Part shown: in pieces, positions 43,275 through 54,200 of the stretch
Layout: every line of letters begins with the position of its first letter
Position numbering within the stretch: the stretch's first letter is position 1
Origin: Candidatus Poribacteria bacterium
GTDB taxonomy: Bacteria; Poribacteria; WGA-4E; WGA-3G
Direction of reading: 5' to 3'
DNA length: 64,000 nucleotides
Assembly: GCA_958295945.1 (NCBI GenBank)
Contig: OY282386.1
Location: 3,156,204 to 3,220,203, forward strand
Notes under the pieces: generated by a model
Told to the model about the DNA's origin: nothing
What the model saw: only the letters and a program-made list of their open reading frames with translations
The model's database searches: none
Program-made: the position numbers and the translations under genes

Positions 43275-44708
43275 ATGTCTTATTCAGTCTTAATTGCAGA
43301 TGATGACAATAGCCTTCGTTCTGTTCTAAGTGCTGCTCTTAAAAAGGCAGGATATGACACAGTCCAAGCAAGAAATGGGAAGGAAGCAGTAAGTTGTGTC
43401 CAGAAAGATGACTTTGATGTCATACTGCTTGATATCTTCTTAGGTGATGCCGATGGACTGGAATTGATAGAATCTATACAAGAACTGAATCCAGCAGCTG
43501 CTATTATTATTATTACGGGACACGGCACAACACAGACGGCTATTGATGCGGCAAAACGACAAGCATATAGCTATCTCACAAAACCAATTGACCGTAATGA
43601 ATTGCTTGAACTCATAGATCGCGCTGCCTCCGCAGCCAGTATTACAAAAGAAGAAACCGACACTGATAGCACACAAACCCTACAGACGATTGACGCACAG
43701 GACAGAATGGTCGGACAAAGTCCTGCAATGCAAGCCGTTTATCAGATCATTGGTCGAGGCGCAGTCAGTGACGAAACAGTTCTCATTATGGGGGAAAGTG
43801 GTACTGGAAAAGAATTGGTTGCGAAATTGATTCATAAGAATAGTCTGCGTAGTGAGAATCCGTTTGTTGTTGTTGACTGCAGTGCTATTCCACCAACTCT
43901 CATTGAAAGTACACTTTTTGGGCATCTTAAAGGTGCATTTACGGATGCACACACGGATCGAAAAGGAAAATTTGAACAGGCTGACACTGGAACCATTTTT
44001 CTTGATGAGGTAGGAGAATTGCCGATTGATGTGCAAATGAAATTGCTACGAGTGCTTCAAGAACGAAAAATAGAACCAGTGGGTAGTAATGATACGCTAT
44101 CAGTAAATGTACGGATTATCGCTGCAACGAACCGACAACTTGATACGGCAATATCGCAAAAAACATTTCGTGCCGATCTTTACTACCGTCTTAATGTCAT
44201 CACTATTATGCTACCTCCTCTTAGGGAACGTAAAGAGGATATTCCAGAACTTATTGACCTTTTTACAAGCCGTTTGGCACAAGAATATCAACTTCCAAAA
44301 ATTGGAATTTCTTCTGACACAATCACGAGACTTACAGAATATGAGTGGCCCGGGAATGTTCGTGAACTTGAGAACGCAATTAAACGCGCCCTTGTTATGT
44401 GTGCCGGACAGATGCTACTGACAGAACATTTTTCACCAATATTTGAAAAGTCAATTTCAGATATTCCGATAGACCACCAAGATACTGACCAACAAATTTA
44501 TGCCATTCTACAAGGACAGGTGGCAAGTTATTTGGAATCTGAAACGGATGATGGACACTTATATGTAGCAATACGATCTATTTTTGAAAAGCCGCTCTTT
44601 GAAATCGTGTTAGAACACACCGAAGGCAACCGTAGCAAAGCGTCAGAAATTCTCGGAATCAACCGAAACACATTGCATACAAAGTTAACCGAATACGACA
44701 TCAAATAG
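43275..44708 (+). CDS. NtrC-family sigma-54-dependent response regulator
   Basis: 477 residues. Receiver domain with D10-D11 acidic pocket, phospho-acceptor D53 (VILLDIFLGD), T81 and K103. AAA+ domain with Walker A GESGTGKE near 173, sigma-54 contact loop GAFTDA (GAFTGA variant with Asp), Walker B GTIFLDEVGELP, sensor RIIAATNRQ and WPGNVRELENAIKR. A Fis-type helix-turn-helix ends it (FEIVLEHTEGNRSKASEILGINRNTLHTKLTEYDI). It would activate sigma-54 promoters on signal from the upstream kinase. The next genes are two microcompartment vertex proteins. Confidence 0.95.
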   Translation: MSYSVLIADDDNSLRSVLSAALKKAGYDTVQARNGKEAVSCVQKDDFDVILLDIFLGDADGLELIESIQELNPAAAIIIITGHGTTQTAIDAAKRQAYSYLTKPIDRNELLELIDRAASAASITKEETDTDSTQTLQTIDAQDRMVGQSPAMQAVYQIIGRGAVSDETVLIMGESGTGKELVAKLIHKNSLRSENPFVVVDCSAIPPTLIESTLFGHLKGAFTDAHTDRKGKFEQADTGTIFLDEVGELPIDVQMKLLRVLQERKIEPVGSNDTLSVNVRIIAATNRQLDTAISQKTFRADLYYRLNVITIMLPPLRERKEDIPELIDLFTSRLAQEYQLPKIGISSDTITRLTEYEWPGNVRELENAIKRALVMCAGQMLLTEHFSPIFEKSISDIPIDHQDTDQQIYAILQGQVASYLESETDDGHLYVAIRSIFEKPLFEIVLEHTEGNRSKASEILGINRNTLHTKLTEYDIK

Positions 44709-44758
44709 CGATTATAATCAAAGAATAAAATGAATTAAATGAAATTGAGATATTACTA

Positions 44759-45040
44759 ATGGATATAGGAAAAGTCATTGGAACCGTTGTTGCAACACGA
44801 AAAGATCCGAGTTTGACAGGCACAAGGCTTCTCGTTGTGCAACCATTGGATGAGAAGCACACACCGATTTCTGAACCGCTTGTAGCCGTAGATACGCTAC
44901 AAGACGCAGGAGTTGGAGAATTAGTGTATATGGTGACAGGTGGAGATGCTGTCGGAGTTTTACCCGGGAGACGGATGCCAGTAGATGTAGCAATTGTCGG
45001 CATTGTGGATTCAATGTCACTCGCTGATAATAAAGATTAA
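44759..45040 (+). CDS. EutN/CcmL microcompartment vertex protein 1
   Basis: 93 residues: MDIGKVIGTVVATRKDPSLTGTRLLVVQPLDE...VAVDTLQDAGVGELVYMVTGGDAVGVLPGR..PVDVAIVGIVDSM. This is the EutN/CcmL (BMC-P) fold: IGKVxGxVxATxKxxxLxGxKLLxVxP, VDxxGAGxGDxVLxxxGxxA. Pentamers of such proteins close the corners of bacterial microcompartments. It is 92 bp before a second vertex gene (palindrome TTGGAGGGGTTTCCAACCCC in between). No hexameric shell gene (BMC-H) is in the window. Confidence 0.9.
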   Translation: MDIGKVIGTVVATRKDPSLTGTRLLVVQPLDEKHTPISEPLVAVDTLQDAGVGELVYMVTGGDAVGVLPGRRMPVDVAIVGIVDSMSLADNKD

Positions 45041-45081
45041 TGTTATATTGGCTTACATTGCTTCTAATTTAACGAACAGTC

Positions 45082-45112
45082 TTGTTGGAGGGGTTTCCAA
45101 CCCCGATTTCCA
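45082..45112. repeat. REP-like palindrome
   Basis: TTGGAGGGGTTTCCAACCCC with the core GGGGTTTCCAACCCC. Related to the TTGGAGGGGGTTCTACCCC near 36650. It lies between the two vertex-protein genes. Confidence 0.6.
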
Positions 45113-45132
45113 ATAAAATATCGTAGGTAATT

Positions 45133-45420
45133 ATGTATCTGGCAAAAGTTATCGGCAAAGTCGTTTCAGTGATAAAACACCCAGCGTATGAAAACCGAAC
45201 GTTGTTGCTTGTTCAACCGTTAAGTGTCCGTGCTGAGCTTGTTCGCACTCCAACTATTGCTGTTGATTATGTTGGCGCAGGGGAAGGTGATACGGTCATT
45301 GTCGGTGCTGGACCTGGTGTTGCACAAGAGGTGTTCGGCGTAGAAAATGCTCCTATCAGAGAACTCGTCATGGGTATTGTAGATCATTTTGACGTGGAAT
45401 TTCTGGAGGAAACAGAATGA
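45133..45420 (+). CDS. EutN/CcmL microcompartment vertex protein 2
   Basis: 95 residues: MYLAKVIGKVVSVIKHPAYENRTLLLVQPLSV...TIAVDYVGAGEGDTVIVGAGPGVAQEVFGVENAPIRELVMGIVDHFDV. Same BMC-P fold as the gene before; the ligand-facing GAGEGDTVIVGAGPGVA part is more standard here than in vertex protein 1. The stop overlaps the next lipoprotein start (ATGA), so the three genes are probably an operon regulated with the kinase/activator pair. Confidence 0.92.
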   Translation: MYLAKVIGKVVSVIKHPAYENRTLLLVQPLSVRAELVRTPTIAVDYVGAGEGDTVIVGAGPGVAQEVFGVENAPIRELVMGIVDHFDVEFLEETE

Positions 45421-46004
45421 GATGTCTAACAGTTATTTTTCTTTTCTTTCTCTGTCTAAGTCTTAATGCATGTCGACTCGCTGCAGTATTATCTACGCAG
45501 TACAGTGAAAATATTGCACAAGCCAATTACGGTACTAAAGCAAACCATCCTGGATTGAATGATGGAAATCTTGAAACGATTGCCACCATTCCTGCAACAA
45601 ATGAACGCTATTTCATCATCCGATTTGCTGAAGTGAACCCAGTACGCAAAATCATCATTCACAATGAAAACCTATTCCGTTTTAAGATGGAATATCTGAA
45701 ACCAGGAGTCGATGAATGGGAGACTTTTCACTCTGTCATTCAACGGCGTAACCTTCAAGGCAAAGATGCACAAGGTATGTATGTTTTTGACAGGTTGAAC
45801 TTCAACACAAAGATGATTCGTATTACCGTGACTCGTACTGTAGACGATATTGTCGTAAATAAACTTGAACCTGAACCTGGTGACAAAATTGTAGACCAAA
45901 GACAAACGATGTTCGACCAATACCTTCCACATTATAGAGTGATACGACCTTCAATCGCACAAGTCCGAGAAATTGAAATCTATCATCTCGTAACAAATAA
46001 ATAA
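45417..46004 (+). CDS. Lipoprotein with discoidin-like domain
   Basis: 195 residues. Signal MRCLTVIFLFFLCLSLNAC with a lipobox Cys19. The body (NIAQANYGTKANHPGLNDGNLETIATIPATNERYFIIRFAEVNPVRKIIIHNENLFRFKMEYLKPG) is typical of an F5/8 type C-like fold, with a DGN turn, an extended beta sheet and a C-terminal REIEIYHL strand. GGAGG lies before the ATG. It is translationally coupled to vertex protein 2. The arrangement resembles the lipoprotein at 10146. Confidence 0.65.
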   Translation: MRCLTVIFLFFLCLSLNACRLAAVLSTQYSENIAQANYGTKANHPGLNDGNLETIATIPATNERYFIIRFAEVNPVRKIIIHNENLFRFKMEYLKPGVDEWETFHSVIQRRNLQGKDAQGMYVFDRLNFNTKMIRITVTRTVDDIVVNKLEPEPGDKIVDQRQTMFDQYLPHYRVIRPSIAQVREIEIYHLVTNK

Positions 46005-46029
46005 GATAAACTACCCATATAAAAATCCG

Positions 46030-49000
46030 ATGAAAAAAAACACCTTATTCACAACACTTTTGCTCCTAATAATGATAGTGTCGTTTTCTGCTGTTATACC
46101 TGTAGATGCTGCACCCATTTATGAAAACAACCTTACATCTGCCAGTAATAAAACACCGCACGGTTGTGGAATTGAATTGGTCAGTGCCACACCACAAGGC
46201 GTGGTCTTACAACTCTTGGTCTCAAAAGTAGATTTTGAGATAAATACACATGAACGTGACGGTCAACAGTTCCAGTCTATTTCTTTTCCAAGATGTCGTT
46301 TCGCTTCTGAACCAGGGAATCCACATCTACCCGTGCAAACTGCATTGATAGGTGTTCCATCCGATGCAAGTTTTTCTGTCCGAATTATTGAAAGTGGTGA
46401 CTTTAGTACATACACCCTCAAACACACACTTGCAGATTATAGAGACATGGTAGCGCAAAGCAATTCTAAAGGAACATCGTTCAAACACAGGTCGGATGTT
46501 AATTACACAACTAATCGCTTTTATCCTTACAATCTTGCCAAAATTGGAACTGCAGGCTGGATCAGAGAAAATCGAGTGCTTCCCATTCAACTAAATCCCG
46601 TTCAATATAATCCTGTGAGTGGGATTGTTAAACTCTATCACAAACTTGTGGTTGAAGTGCAGTTCAATGGTAATAGAAACACTCCTTCTTCTATGCCAGG
46701 AATACTTCGTCCAGAATCTTCTGTCTATGAAGAAATGTTTGGAAAACTGTTGATTAACCCACAAACTGCTAAACAATGGCGTTCCTCAGATAGAAATACA
46801 GTGCCAAGGGGTGATTTGTCTGGATTTGATGCACTTTCTACCTTCAACTCACCGTTATCTTTAGCGGGTGCCCCCGCAAGTACTACGCCTCGCTACAAAG
46901 TCATAATAACTTCAACTGGGATGTACCACATTACAGCAAGTGATTTAGCCGCCGCTGGAGTTGACGTATCAACAATTAGACCTTCTACATTAGGATTATC
47001 TAACAAGGGAAAGCCGATACCGATATTTGTGCGGAACACTGGTAACGGAAAGTCAGTAAATGATAATTCAGGATTTGGTGTTGATGCTGAAATTGTCTTC
47101 TACGCACAGCGTCACAGCGGAGAAAAAACATATTTTGACCCATATACTGATGAAAATGTCTATTGGCTTACATGGAATGGTGGACCGGGACTCCGTATGG
47201 ATACGAAAACTGTTTCTACAGACTCCACAGACTTATATGGACCGAATAACTTTTACACCCGTGTCCATGTAGAAAAGGATAATCAATTCAGACGATTTAA
47301 AAATTTCGGTTTGGACCAAGGTGACGATATTGAACAATTTAGCGATGGAATTCAATTTCGGGGTTTCACTATTAGTTCCCTACCCGATCTGCCTGATGAT
47401 AGTTGGTTTTGGGCACAGATAAGTGCCACAGAGATCAGGAATTTTCCGTTCACACTCGCGGGTGTGGCAGGCACTGGCAATAAAGCAACAATGCGGGTCA
47501 TCTTACACGGTAGATCTGAAGGCACACACTTCACAGAACTGTGGTTGAATGACGATATCGTGCTCGGAAGACCGGGATGGTCTGAAGCAACGGAATATCG
47601 GTTTGAAAATCAAGAAATATCACAATCTTTTCTCAAGAACGGTAGAAATACGTTAGGAACAGTTATTCCTGAAGATCATGTGTTGGATCTGGTTATGATC
47701 AACTGGTTTGAAATTGACTATTGGCGAACCTTTGAAGCGAATGGAAACGTATTGCCTTTCTCAATTACTTTACTGCCAGATGACTTAACCGGCGAGATAA
47801 ATCCAAATTTTAGGGTTGTCCTCAAAAACTTTACCAATCCAAATATTGAAATATATGGCGTTGACGGCACTCGGTATGTGGGTTTAGCACCAATAGAAGA
47901 CGAAGATAACCCGGGTATATACGATGTCGTTTTCCAATCTACTCGGATTGGCGGTGTGCCACGATTACAACCCGATGAAACGCACATTCCTGATACTGCT
48001 ATACAGTATATTGCAATAGCGAATGACAAATTCCTAAAACCTGAAAAAATCATAAAAGATACACTGTCCGATTTACGTAACCAACACAACGGGGCAGATT
48101 ATATTATCATTACCGCTACAGAACTCATGCGAGATGTACAACCGCTTGCAGACTTCAGAAGTCAACAAGGGATGCGGACGAAAGTTGTAGATGTTCAAGA
48201 TATCTATGATGAATTCAATCATGGTATTCTAAATCCCTACGCGATCCGTGATTTTCTTAAGTATGCTTATGAAAACTGGCAACCCCCTGCACCCACGTAT
48301 GTTCTGTTAATTGGAGATGCAAATCCTATAGACAAAACGAGCGTTGTTCCTACGATTCAAATACAAGTACCTGGTTACGGTTCATCTTCAAGTGATCACC
48401 AGTTCGTTACATTTCGTGGTAATGATTTCTTCCCGGAAATGTTTATCGGACGGGTTCCAGCAACAAACAGCGTGGATACGCGGATATTCGTTGAACGTGC
48501 AATAAAATATGAAAGTACAGACGAAATCGGACCTTGGCACAAACGCATTCTCATGCTTGCTGGTTCTGATGAGGATTTTCACATCCAGACAGATGCGCTC
48601 ATTGAAGAAAATAGACTCACCGAAAAATATGAAACAAAGTTAATATATGCAGCCCCTTCAGTCGGAGATGATCAGTTGGTAGGGGAAGGTAGCACACCAG
48701 TTGGCAGACAAGTAATAGATGGTTTTAACAGTGGGGCAAGTCTTGTCAATTATGTTGGACATGGTGCTGGCGGTAGATGGGCATCAAGTCGTATGATGGA
48801 TTTGGAGGACCCGCAGAAAAACTTAACGAATATATCACAGTTGCCTTTTGTCATTAGTATGACCTGTTTTACAGGGGAATTTGATAGTAAAACAGGGTGT
48901 CTTGCTGAGGAATTTCTCCGTTCTGAAAATGGAGGTGCTATTGGTGTAATCGGTGGAACAAGCATCGGGTTATTATACCAGGATCACGTTCTCAATAAAG

Positions 49001-51255
49001 AAATTTTAGAGGTGATTTTCCATGACAAGATGTTACATATTGGTGCCATCTTGGCAGAGGCAAAGACACGTTTTCTGATAAATCTACCGGGTTACCCTGA
49101 TCTTGCAGAGGTGTTTACCTTGTTTGGTGATCCTGCTACGAAATTGCGATTGCCGCAAACAGAGATGCAGATCAAAACGGATACACAGAAAGTCTTACAT
49201 AGAGATGTTTTTGATGCAGGAACCTTGGTGACAGTTACTGGCACACTACCTGATCCAAATTTCAATGGGAACGCAGAGGTAACAGTGCTTCCGAACCTAC
49301 CAGACAGAGAGGGAAAAAGAGTCCGATCATGGTTCCGTTCTGAAGCCACAGTTAATCGGTTGGGGATGGATGTTGCACCACGCATGGAAACAGCACAAGT
49401 TGTAGATGGTAAGTTTGAAGCACAAGTCCAGCTACCATATAACAGTGCTTATGATTCATGGCATCTGCGAACCTACGCATGGAATAACGAGAAAGATGTA
49501 ATCGGTCATTTATCATCAAACCCTGTAGATTACTACATTAAAGACGTTCACCTTGAGCCGTATCCTGTATTGCCGGACCAACCTGTTCATATTTACGCAG
49601 AAGTAGCCAATGAAAGTGAAATTGACGAAATAACACTCTATTGGAGTACGTTCCTAATAGAATCCCGAAGAGATGAAGTTGAAGCAATTCCTATGATTAA
49701 ACAGGCAGGGAAAACATATAGAACTGAACACCCTATCTCTGGACAAGAATCAAGAGAACAAGTTGATTATTATATTCTTGTAAAACCAAAGGCTGGACGT
49801 ATACTTCAGACAGAGACAACCACATATAGTGTTGGATTGGGAGACTTGACCGTTTCAGAACACACTCTTGATTGGGATACCAATTCCCCCTTCCATCTGT
49901 CTGCACATATAAGCAATCAGGGTTCCCTTTACGCCAAAGATGTTCCTGTCCGTTTCTTTCAAATTCCAGCAACTGATGGTGCGGAGACACAAGTGGTCAC
50001 ACTTGAAATGTTACGGAATGCGACACCAATCGGTGATGTGTTTTTGCTGCCTGAATTACCACCAAATAGGACTGTTGTGGCAAGTGTGCCGTGGCGACCT
50101 GCCCCTGGTAAATATATTGTAGCTGTGTTCGTTGACATGCCAACGACAGAGAAACCGGATGGTATTTTTCCTGAATATAATACGAACAATAATATTGCAT
50201 CACGGGAAATTCAAAGTTCACATATTTTCTTTGATTCTGATAGTATTGACAAGCCAATACAGAGCTTAGATGGGAAACTTAGCATCACAATTCCTCCCGG
50301 TAGCCTTGAAACCCACGGGGCAATGACGTTTGAAACGGAAACGTTGACCATTAAAAACCAACCTGATATAGCATCTGCGCCTACCGTGGATGCAGAGACA
50401 AAACCTGTTGCATACCGTCTAAAACTAAGTGAACAAACAGAATTAGTTGCAACAGCGTCGTTTGTAAAAACTGCTGAAGAAGCCTTGTACATATATATGC
50501 AAGACAATGAGACAGAGAACTGGATTCAGGTTGGAAAGCAAACAGAAACAGATGATACTATATCTGCTGAGGTGAAATTACCTGGGACATTTGCCTTGCT
50601 ATCTCACACAGATTCACAACCACCGAATTTAGAGATGAGTGTTGATAATCAAGGTTTCATTGATGGTGACTACATTTCTGATACGCCAACTTTTTCTGCT
50701 AAGATTGAGGATGCAAACGGCATTGATCCACGGCAGGATAATATCATTCTCACCAAGAACGGTGATCGTGTCCCACAGGATGAATACACAGTCTCCGCCT
50801 CTCCGTTGAGTAGCAATGTCCTATTGATTACCTATTCACCTATAAATGCGTTGGACGCTGGTGAATACCGAATAAGACTGCAGGCACAGGATGCAAATGG
50901 AAATATAGAGGACACCGGTCTAAACGCGAAAGTCGCTGGTGGATTTGAGATAAAAAACATCGCAAACTTCCCTAATCCGTTCCGTCCTGGCACAGGCATT
51001 GGTAAGGGAACTAACTTTGCTTACTATCTCACTGATAGAGCAGAGAAAGTCACGCTCAAGATTTATACCCTCACCGGTAAACTCATCACGACAATTGATA
51101 CACTTGACCCGTCAATCTCCTATAACGAATATCATTTTGATGGATTAGATGCTGATGGTGATCCACTTGCGAACGGTGTCTATATCTACAAATTCACCGC
51201 TACCAATGGTGATGATCGTGTGCAAAAGGTTGGTAAGATATTAGTGCTGAAGTAA
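46030..51255 (+). CDS. Gingipain-type (C25) cysteine protease, secreted, multi-domain
   Basis: 1741 residues with a cleavable signal (MKKNTLFTTLLLLIMIVSFS...VDAAP). The first about 250 residues match C25 propeptide. The C25 caspase-like catalytic domain covers about 680-1040, with H911 (NYVGHGAGGRW) and C946 (ISMTCFTGEF), spaced as in gingipains, plus ADYIIITATELM and VPTIQIQVPGYGSSSSDHQFVT. After it come Ig-like and CARDB-type beta domains. The end has FPNPFRPG...YYLTDRAEKVTLKIYTLTGKLI...DGLDADGDPLANGVYIYKFTA, a FlgD-like/T9SS-type sorting domain. It is exported and probably degrades surface or host-derived proteins. Possibly in one operon with the lipoprotein. Confidence 0.88.
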   Translation: MKKNTLFTTLLLLIMIVSFSAVIPVDAAPIYENNLTSASNKTPHGCGIELVSATPQGVVLQLLVSKVDFEINTHERDGQQFQSISFPRCRFASEPGNPHLPVQTALIGVPSDASFSVRIIESGDFSTYTLKHTLADYRDMVAQSNSKGTSFKHRSDVNYTTNRFYPYNLAKIGTAGWIRENRVLPIQLNPVQYNPVSGIVKLYHKLVVEVQFNGNRNTPSSMPGILRPESSVYEEMFGKLLINPQTAKQWRSSDRNTVPRGDLSGFDALSTFNSPLSLAGAPASTTPRYKVIITSTGMYHITASDLAAAGVDVSTIRPSTLGLSNKGKPIPIFVRNTGNGKSVNDNSGFGVDAEIVFYAQRHSGEKTYFDPYTDENVYWLTWNGGPGLRMDTKTVSTDSTDLYGPNNFYTRVHVEKDNQFRRFKNFGLDQGDDIEQFSDGIQFRGFTISSLPDLPDDSWFWAQISATEIRNFPFTLAGVAGTGNKATMRVILHGRSEGTHFTELWLNDDIVLGRPGWSEATEYRFENQEISQSFLKNGRNTLGTVIPEDHVLDLVMINWFEIDYWRTFEANGNVLPFSITLLPDDLTGEINPNFRVVLKNFTNPNIEIYGVDGTRYVGLAPIEDEDNPGIYDVVFQSTRIGGVPRLQPDETHIPDTAIQYIAIANDKFLKPEKIIKDTLSDLRNQHNGADYIIITATELMRDVQPLADFRSQQGMRTKVVDVQDIYDEFNHGILNPYAIRDFLKYAYENWQPPAPTYVLLIGDANPIDKTSVVPTIQIQVPGYGSSSSDHQFVTFRGNDFFPEMFIGRVPATNSVDTRIFVERAIKYESTDEIGPWHKRILMLAGSDEDFHIQTDALIEENRLTEKYETKLIYAAPSVGDDQLVGEGSTPVGRQVIDGFNSGASLVNYVGHGAGGRWASSRMMDLEDPQKNLTNISQLPFVISMTCFTGEFDSKTGCLAEEFLRSENGGAIGVIGGTSIGLLYQDHVLNKEILEVIFHDKMLHIGAILAEAKTRFLINLPGYPDLAEVFTLFGDPATKLRLPQTEMQIKTDTQKVLHRDVFDAGTLVTVTGTLPDPNFNGNAEVTVLPNLPDREGKRVRSWFRSEATVNRLGMDVAPRMETAQVVDGKFEAQVQLPYNSAYDSWHLRTYAWNNEKDVIGHLSSNPVDYYIKDVHLEPYPVLPDQPVHIYAEVANESEIDEITLYWSTFLIESRRDEVEAIPMIKQAGKTYRTEHPISGQESREQVDYYILVKPKAGRILQTETTTYSVGLGDLTVSEHTLDWDTNSPFHLSAHISNQGSLYAKDVPVRFFQIPATDGAETQVVTLEMLRNATPIGDVFLLPELPPNRTVVASVPWRPAPGKYIVAVFVDMPTTEKPDGIFPEYNTNNNIASREIQSSHIFFDSDSIDKPIQSLDGKLSITIPPGSLETHGAMTFETETLTIKNQPDIASAPTVDAETKPVAYRLKLSEQTELVATASFVKTAEEALYIYMQDNETENWIQVGKQTETDDTISAEVKLPGTFALLSHTDSQPPNLEMSVDNQGFIDGDYISDTPTFSAKIEDANGIDPRQDNIILTKNGDRVPQDEYTVSASPLSSNVLLITYSPINALDAGEYRIRLQAQDANGNIEDTGLNAKVAGGFEIKNIANFPNPFRPGTGIGKGTNFAYYLTDRAEKVTLKIYTLTGKLITTIDTLDPSISYNEYHFDGLDADGDPLANGVYIYKFTATNGDDRVQKVGKILVLK

Positions 51256-51290
51256 AGACGATTGCACGTTATAGTGGTTTAAGCTACATA

Positions 51291-54200
51291 TTAATTTATC
51301 TTATTCAGCGTATTCATTACGTCACTTACCCTTCGAATAGCATTAAATATATTGATGTAATCCTCCTTAAATCCTGATTTTCTAATTTCAACAACAGTTG
51401 ATTTGATATATAGTGCAGCCTCATCACCGGTTGCAGACAATGGATGATGCAAAATAAATGCCCTCTGCTGCTTTTGATCTTCAAAAACAGGGACACCGTT
51501 ATAATCCTTATACTCAAGGCTTGGAGGAAGTTCTTCCAGGTTCTTTTTTACTGGGTCTACGAGGGTAGACCAATAGTCTTTTTGGAGGTCCATCTGATAG
51601 TTTTCGTCAAGGCAAAGTTGTGCTACATCAAGCCCTAACCGCCAATCAAGAAATGGATGATAAGCCATATTAGAGTAATCCCGCATGCAGCCTTTGTTGT
51701 AGCAAGATGAATCACATTCATCCTTATGTGAAATCAATCGTTTTGCAAAATCATCATCGGGGTTAGTCATATCTTTAAGTAGTTGAACTAAGCGGAAAGG
51801 TTTATCACTAGGATCAGTCTCACCGAGATGACGGCAGTATCCCGCCCCATTTGCTAATGCGTCAGCAATAAAGATCTGTTGTGTGTAAAAACCTTCTTGT
51901 TCCGTAGCCATGGGACGAATCTCAACACGGAACTCGTCTGGAGATACATCCAATTGGCTTGCTACAAACTGACGTAATAAGAACCCGAATGAATAAAGAG
52001 CAGCTCGCCAGTATTCTTCACCTTGATTTTGAAGAATAGATGCTGGTATTTCGTTAATCTGAATCAACAATACGTCTGTGGTTTTAGCTGCGTAAAGTGC
52101 AGCTAAATGTGTTTCATCTGCGAAATCGTATTCAACATTCAATTCTTGGCAAACATCAGGAGATACAAGTGTATCGCTATTTTGCACTTTTTGCAGGGTA
52201 AACAACCGATCACTGTTCGTGTTTATTGAAAGCAGTTTCAGTTTTTCAGCAGTTTTCCATAGGAAATTGTGTTGCAGGTTCAGGTCGGTGAGTGTGTCCG
52301 AAGGTAAACGAGAATAAGTCGAACGAGGTGTCCAATTGAACGACTCATGAGCATCATCAGGTCTGAAATTAGTTAGAAAATCCTTTGGTTCAATTCCTTT
52401 AATTGGTTTGTATCTGTTATGCTTACAAATTTCACAAACTGTATCATCTTTATTAGCATTCTCAAAAACGGCTTTACAGTTATCACAGAAACCTATCAAT
52501 TTTTCATGGGCAATTCCTGGGTCTGTTACAACCTTGTTTCCCACCCGTTTATATGATACAATCCCTATTGAGGTATGTATTCTTTTATCCTTGATAGTTT
52601 CTGAACCGGGAGCAAATTGACTGATAGCAAGTTCAATGTCTCTGTCAACAACACCTGATGTTGGTGGCCAATTGGAAGCGTCGGGTTGTTTATGATATAA
52701 TAAACGCACACCTGTAGGAAAGCCGAACATGGGCAGTAAACCGGATTCCGCAAGAACTTGGCTTAAGTCTTCGTCCTTATGCTTATGATTCTTGACGCAC
52801 TCCGCAATATCGGATTCAAGTTTGTTGACAATCCAGTTTACCAGTGTATCCGTACCTTTTGGGAGGCTTAATTCTGTTTGTGCAGTCAACACTTGTAAGA
52901 TTTGATAAATCTGTTCTTGTTGTGTTTTGATCCATTCGGATAGTTTCTCCTTGTTAGTATCCCAATCTGAGACTTTCCCAAATGCGCCGTGTACGTTTCT
53001 CTCGTTTGCAGTTTCAATGGAATGTTTGGAAAAAGCATTAAACAGTACCTCTTTCGCTAGTACACGCTTGATAATATCAATGCTCCGAAGATCCAAATAT
53101 GGTGAAAGGGTTGGTGTATTTGTAATTTCACCTGTTTTGGAAAAGTAGTGATCGTCATGGGTTCTCAATCGACAAAGTGTCAAGGAATATGCTACAGGTT
53201 CTCCGCGCCGTCCTGCGCGTCCAACGCGCTGTTGATAATTGAAGCGTTGGGGTGGGACATTACCCAACATAACGATTGACAGCGAACCGATATCCACGCC
53301 TGCCTCCATTGTTGTTGTTACGCTAAGAAGGTCAATTTCATCTGTTTTTTCATTTTCATTGCCCAGAATAACTCCTTGGAACCATCGTTGTCGGTTCGGA
53401 CGTTCCTCCGAATCCGTTTGAGCACTTAACTCTTCGCAATGGAAACGAAAAGGTTGCAAATCTGATACAGCTTGCTCCGCGTAATAACCCCCAAATGGTT
53501 GTAATGGGTCTGCTTCTTTATCTATTTCTACCAATGTTTCCAGGCATTTCGTATTTGTACACACTCCGCCAGCTTTGTAAAGATGTTTACGTCTGCACCT
53601 CGGGCATTGAAAGATTGTGTTTCCTTGTGGAAGACGAAGACTAAGGTTTTCTATACGGACGAGATAATTGTCAAAACTCTCAGATAATTCTTGTTGTTCT
53701 TCTACTGCGCTGACAAGATTATCTGCATCATAGTAGTCATCAAGTTTATCTGATGATTTTTTGATATAGTCGTGAAGAAAAGCGGGATTTCTATCTTCAT
53801 CTGGATTGTAAATCGTAGTTCTTCTACGTTCACCGAGAATTCTGGTAACAGCAGACATCATTTCAGAAACATTGATTCCATTTATTGACCATTTATCCGA
53901 ATTGGTTTGGGGTTCACACCAAGCGAGTCCAAGTCCTTCCAATCCCATATTTCTTAGAGCGAAAAGAAGCTGTTCTGCAATCACCTTTTTTAATTCTGTT
54001 TCAATGTTTTCCAAGAGACGAAATTGAAAGCGTTCCAGATGATGGGTTGGACGTGTTGTTACAACATCTCCATTCCATTGGAAAATGCTTTCCCATCTGT
54101 GCTCAATCAATCTATCGTTTCTTCCTCTTTCCCGATATACTTCAACTTTGTCACCATAACCTCCAGGATTCATACCGAGATTGATAAACTTATTTAAACA

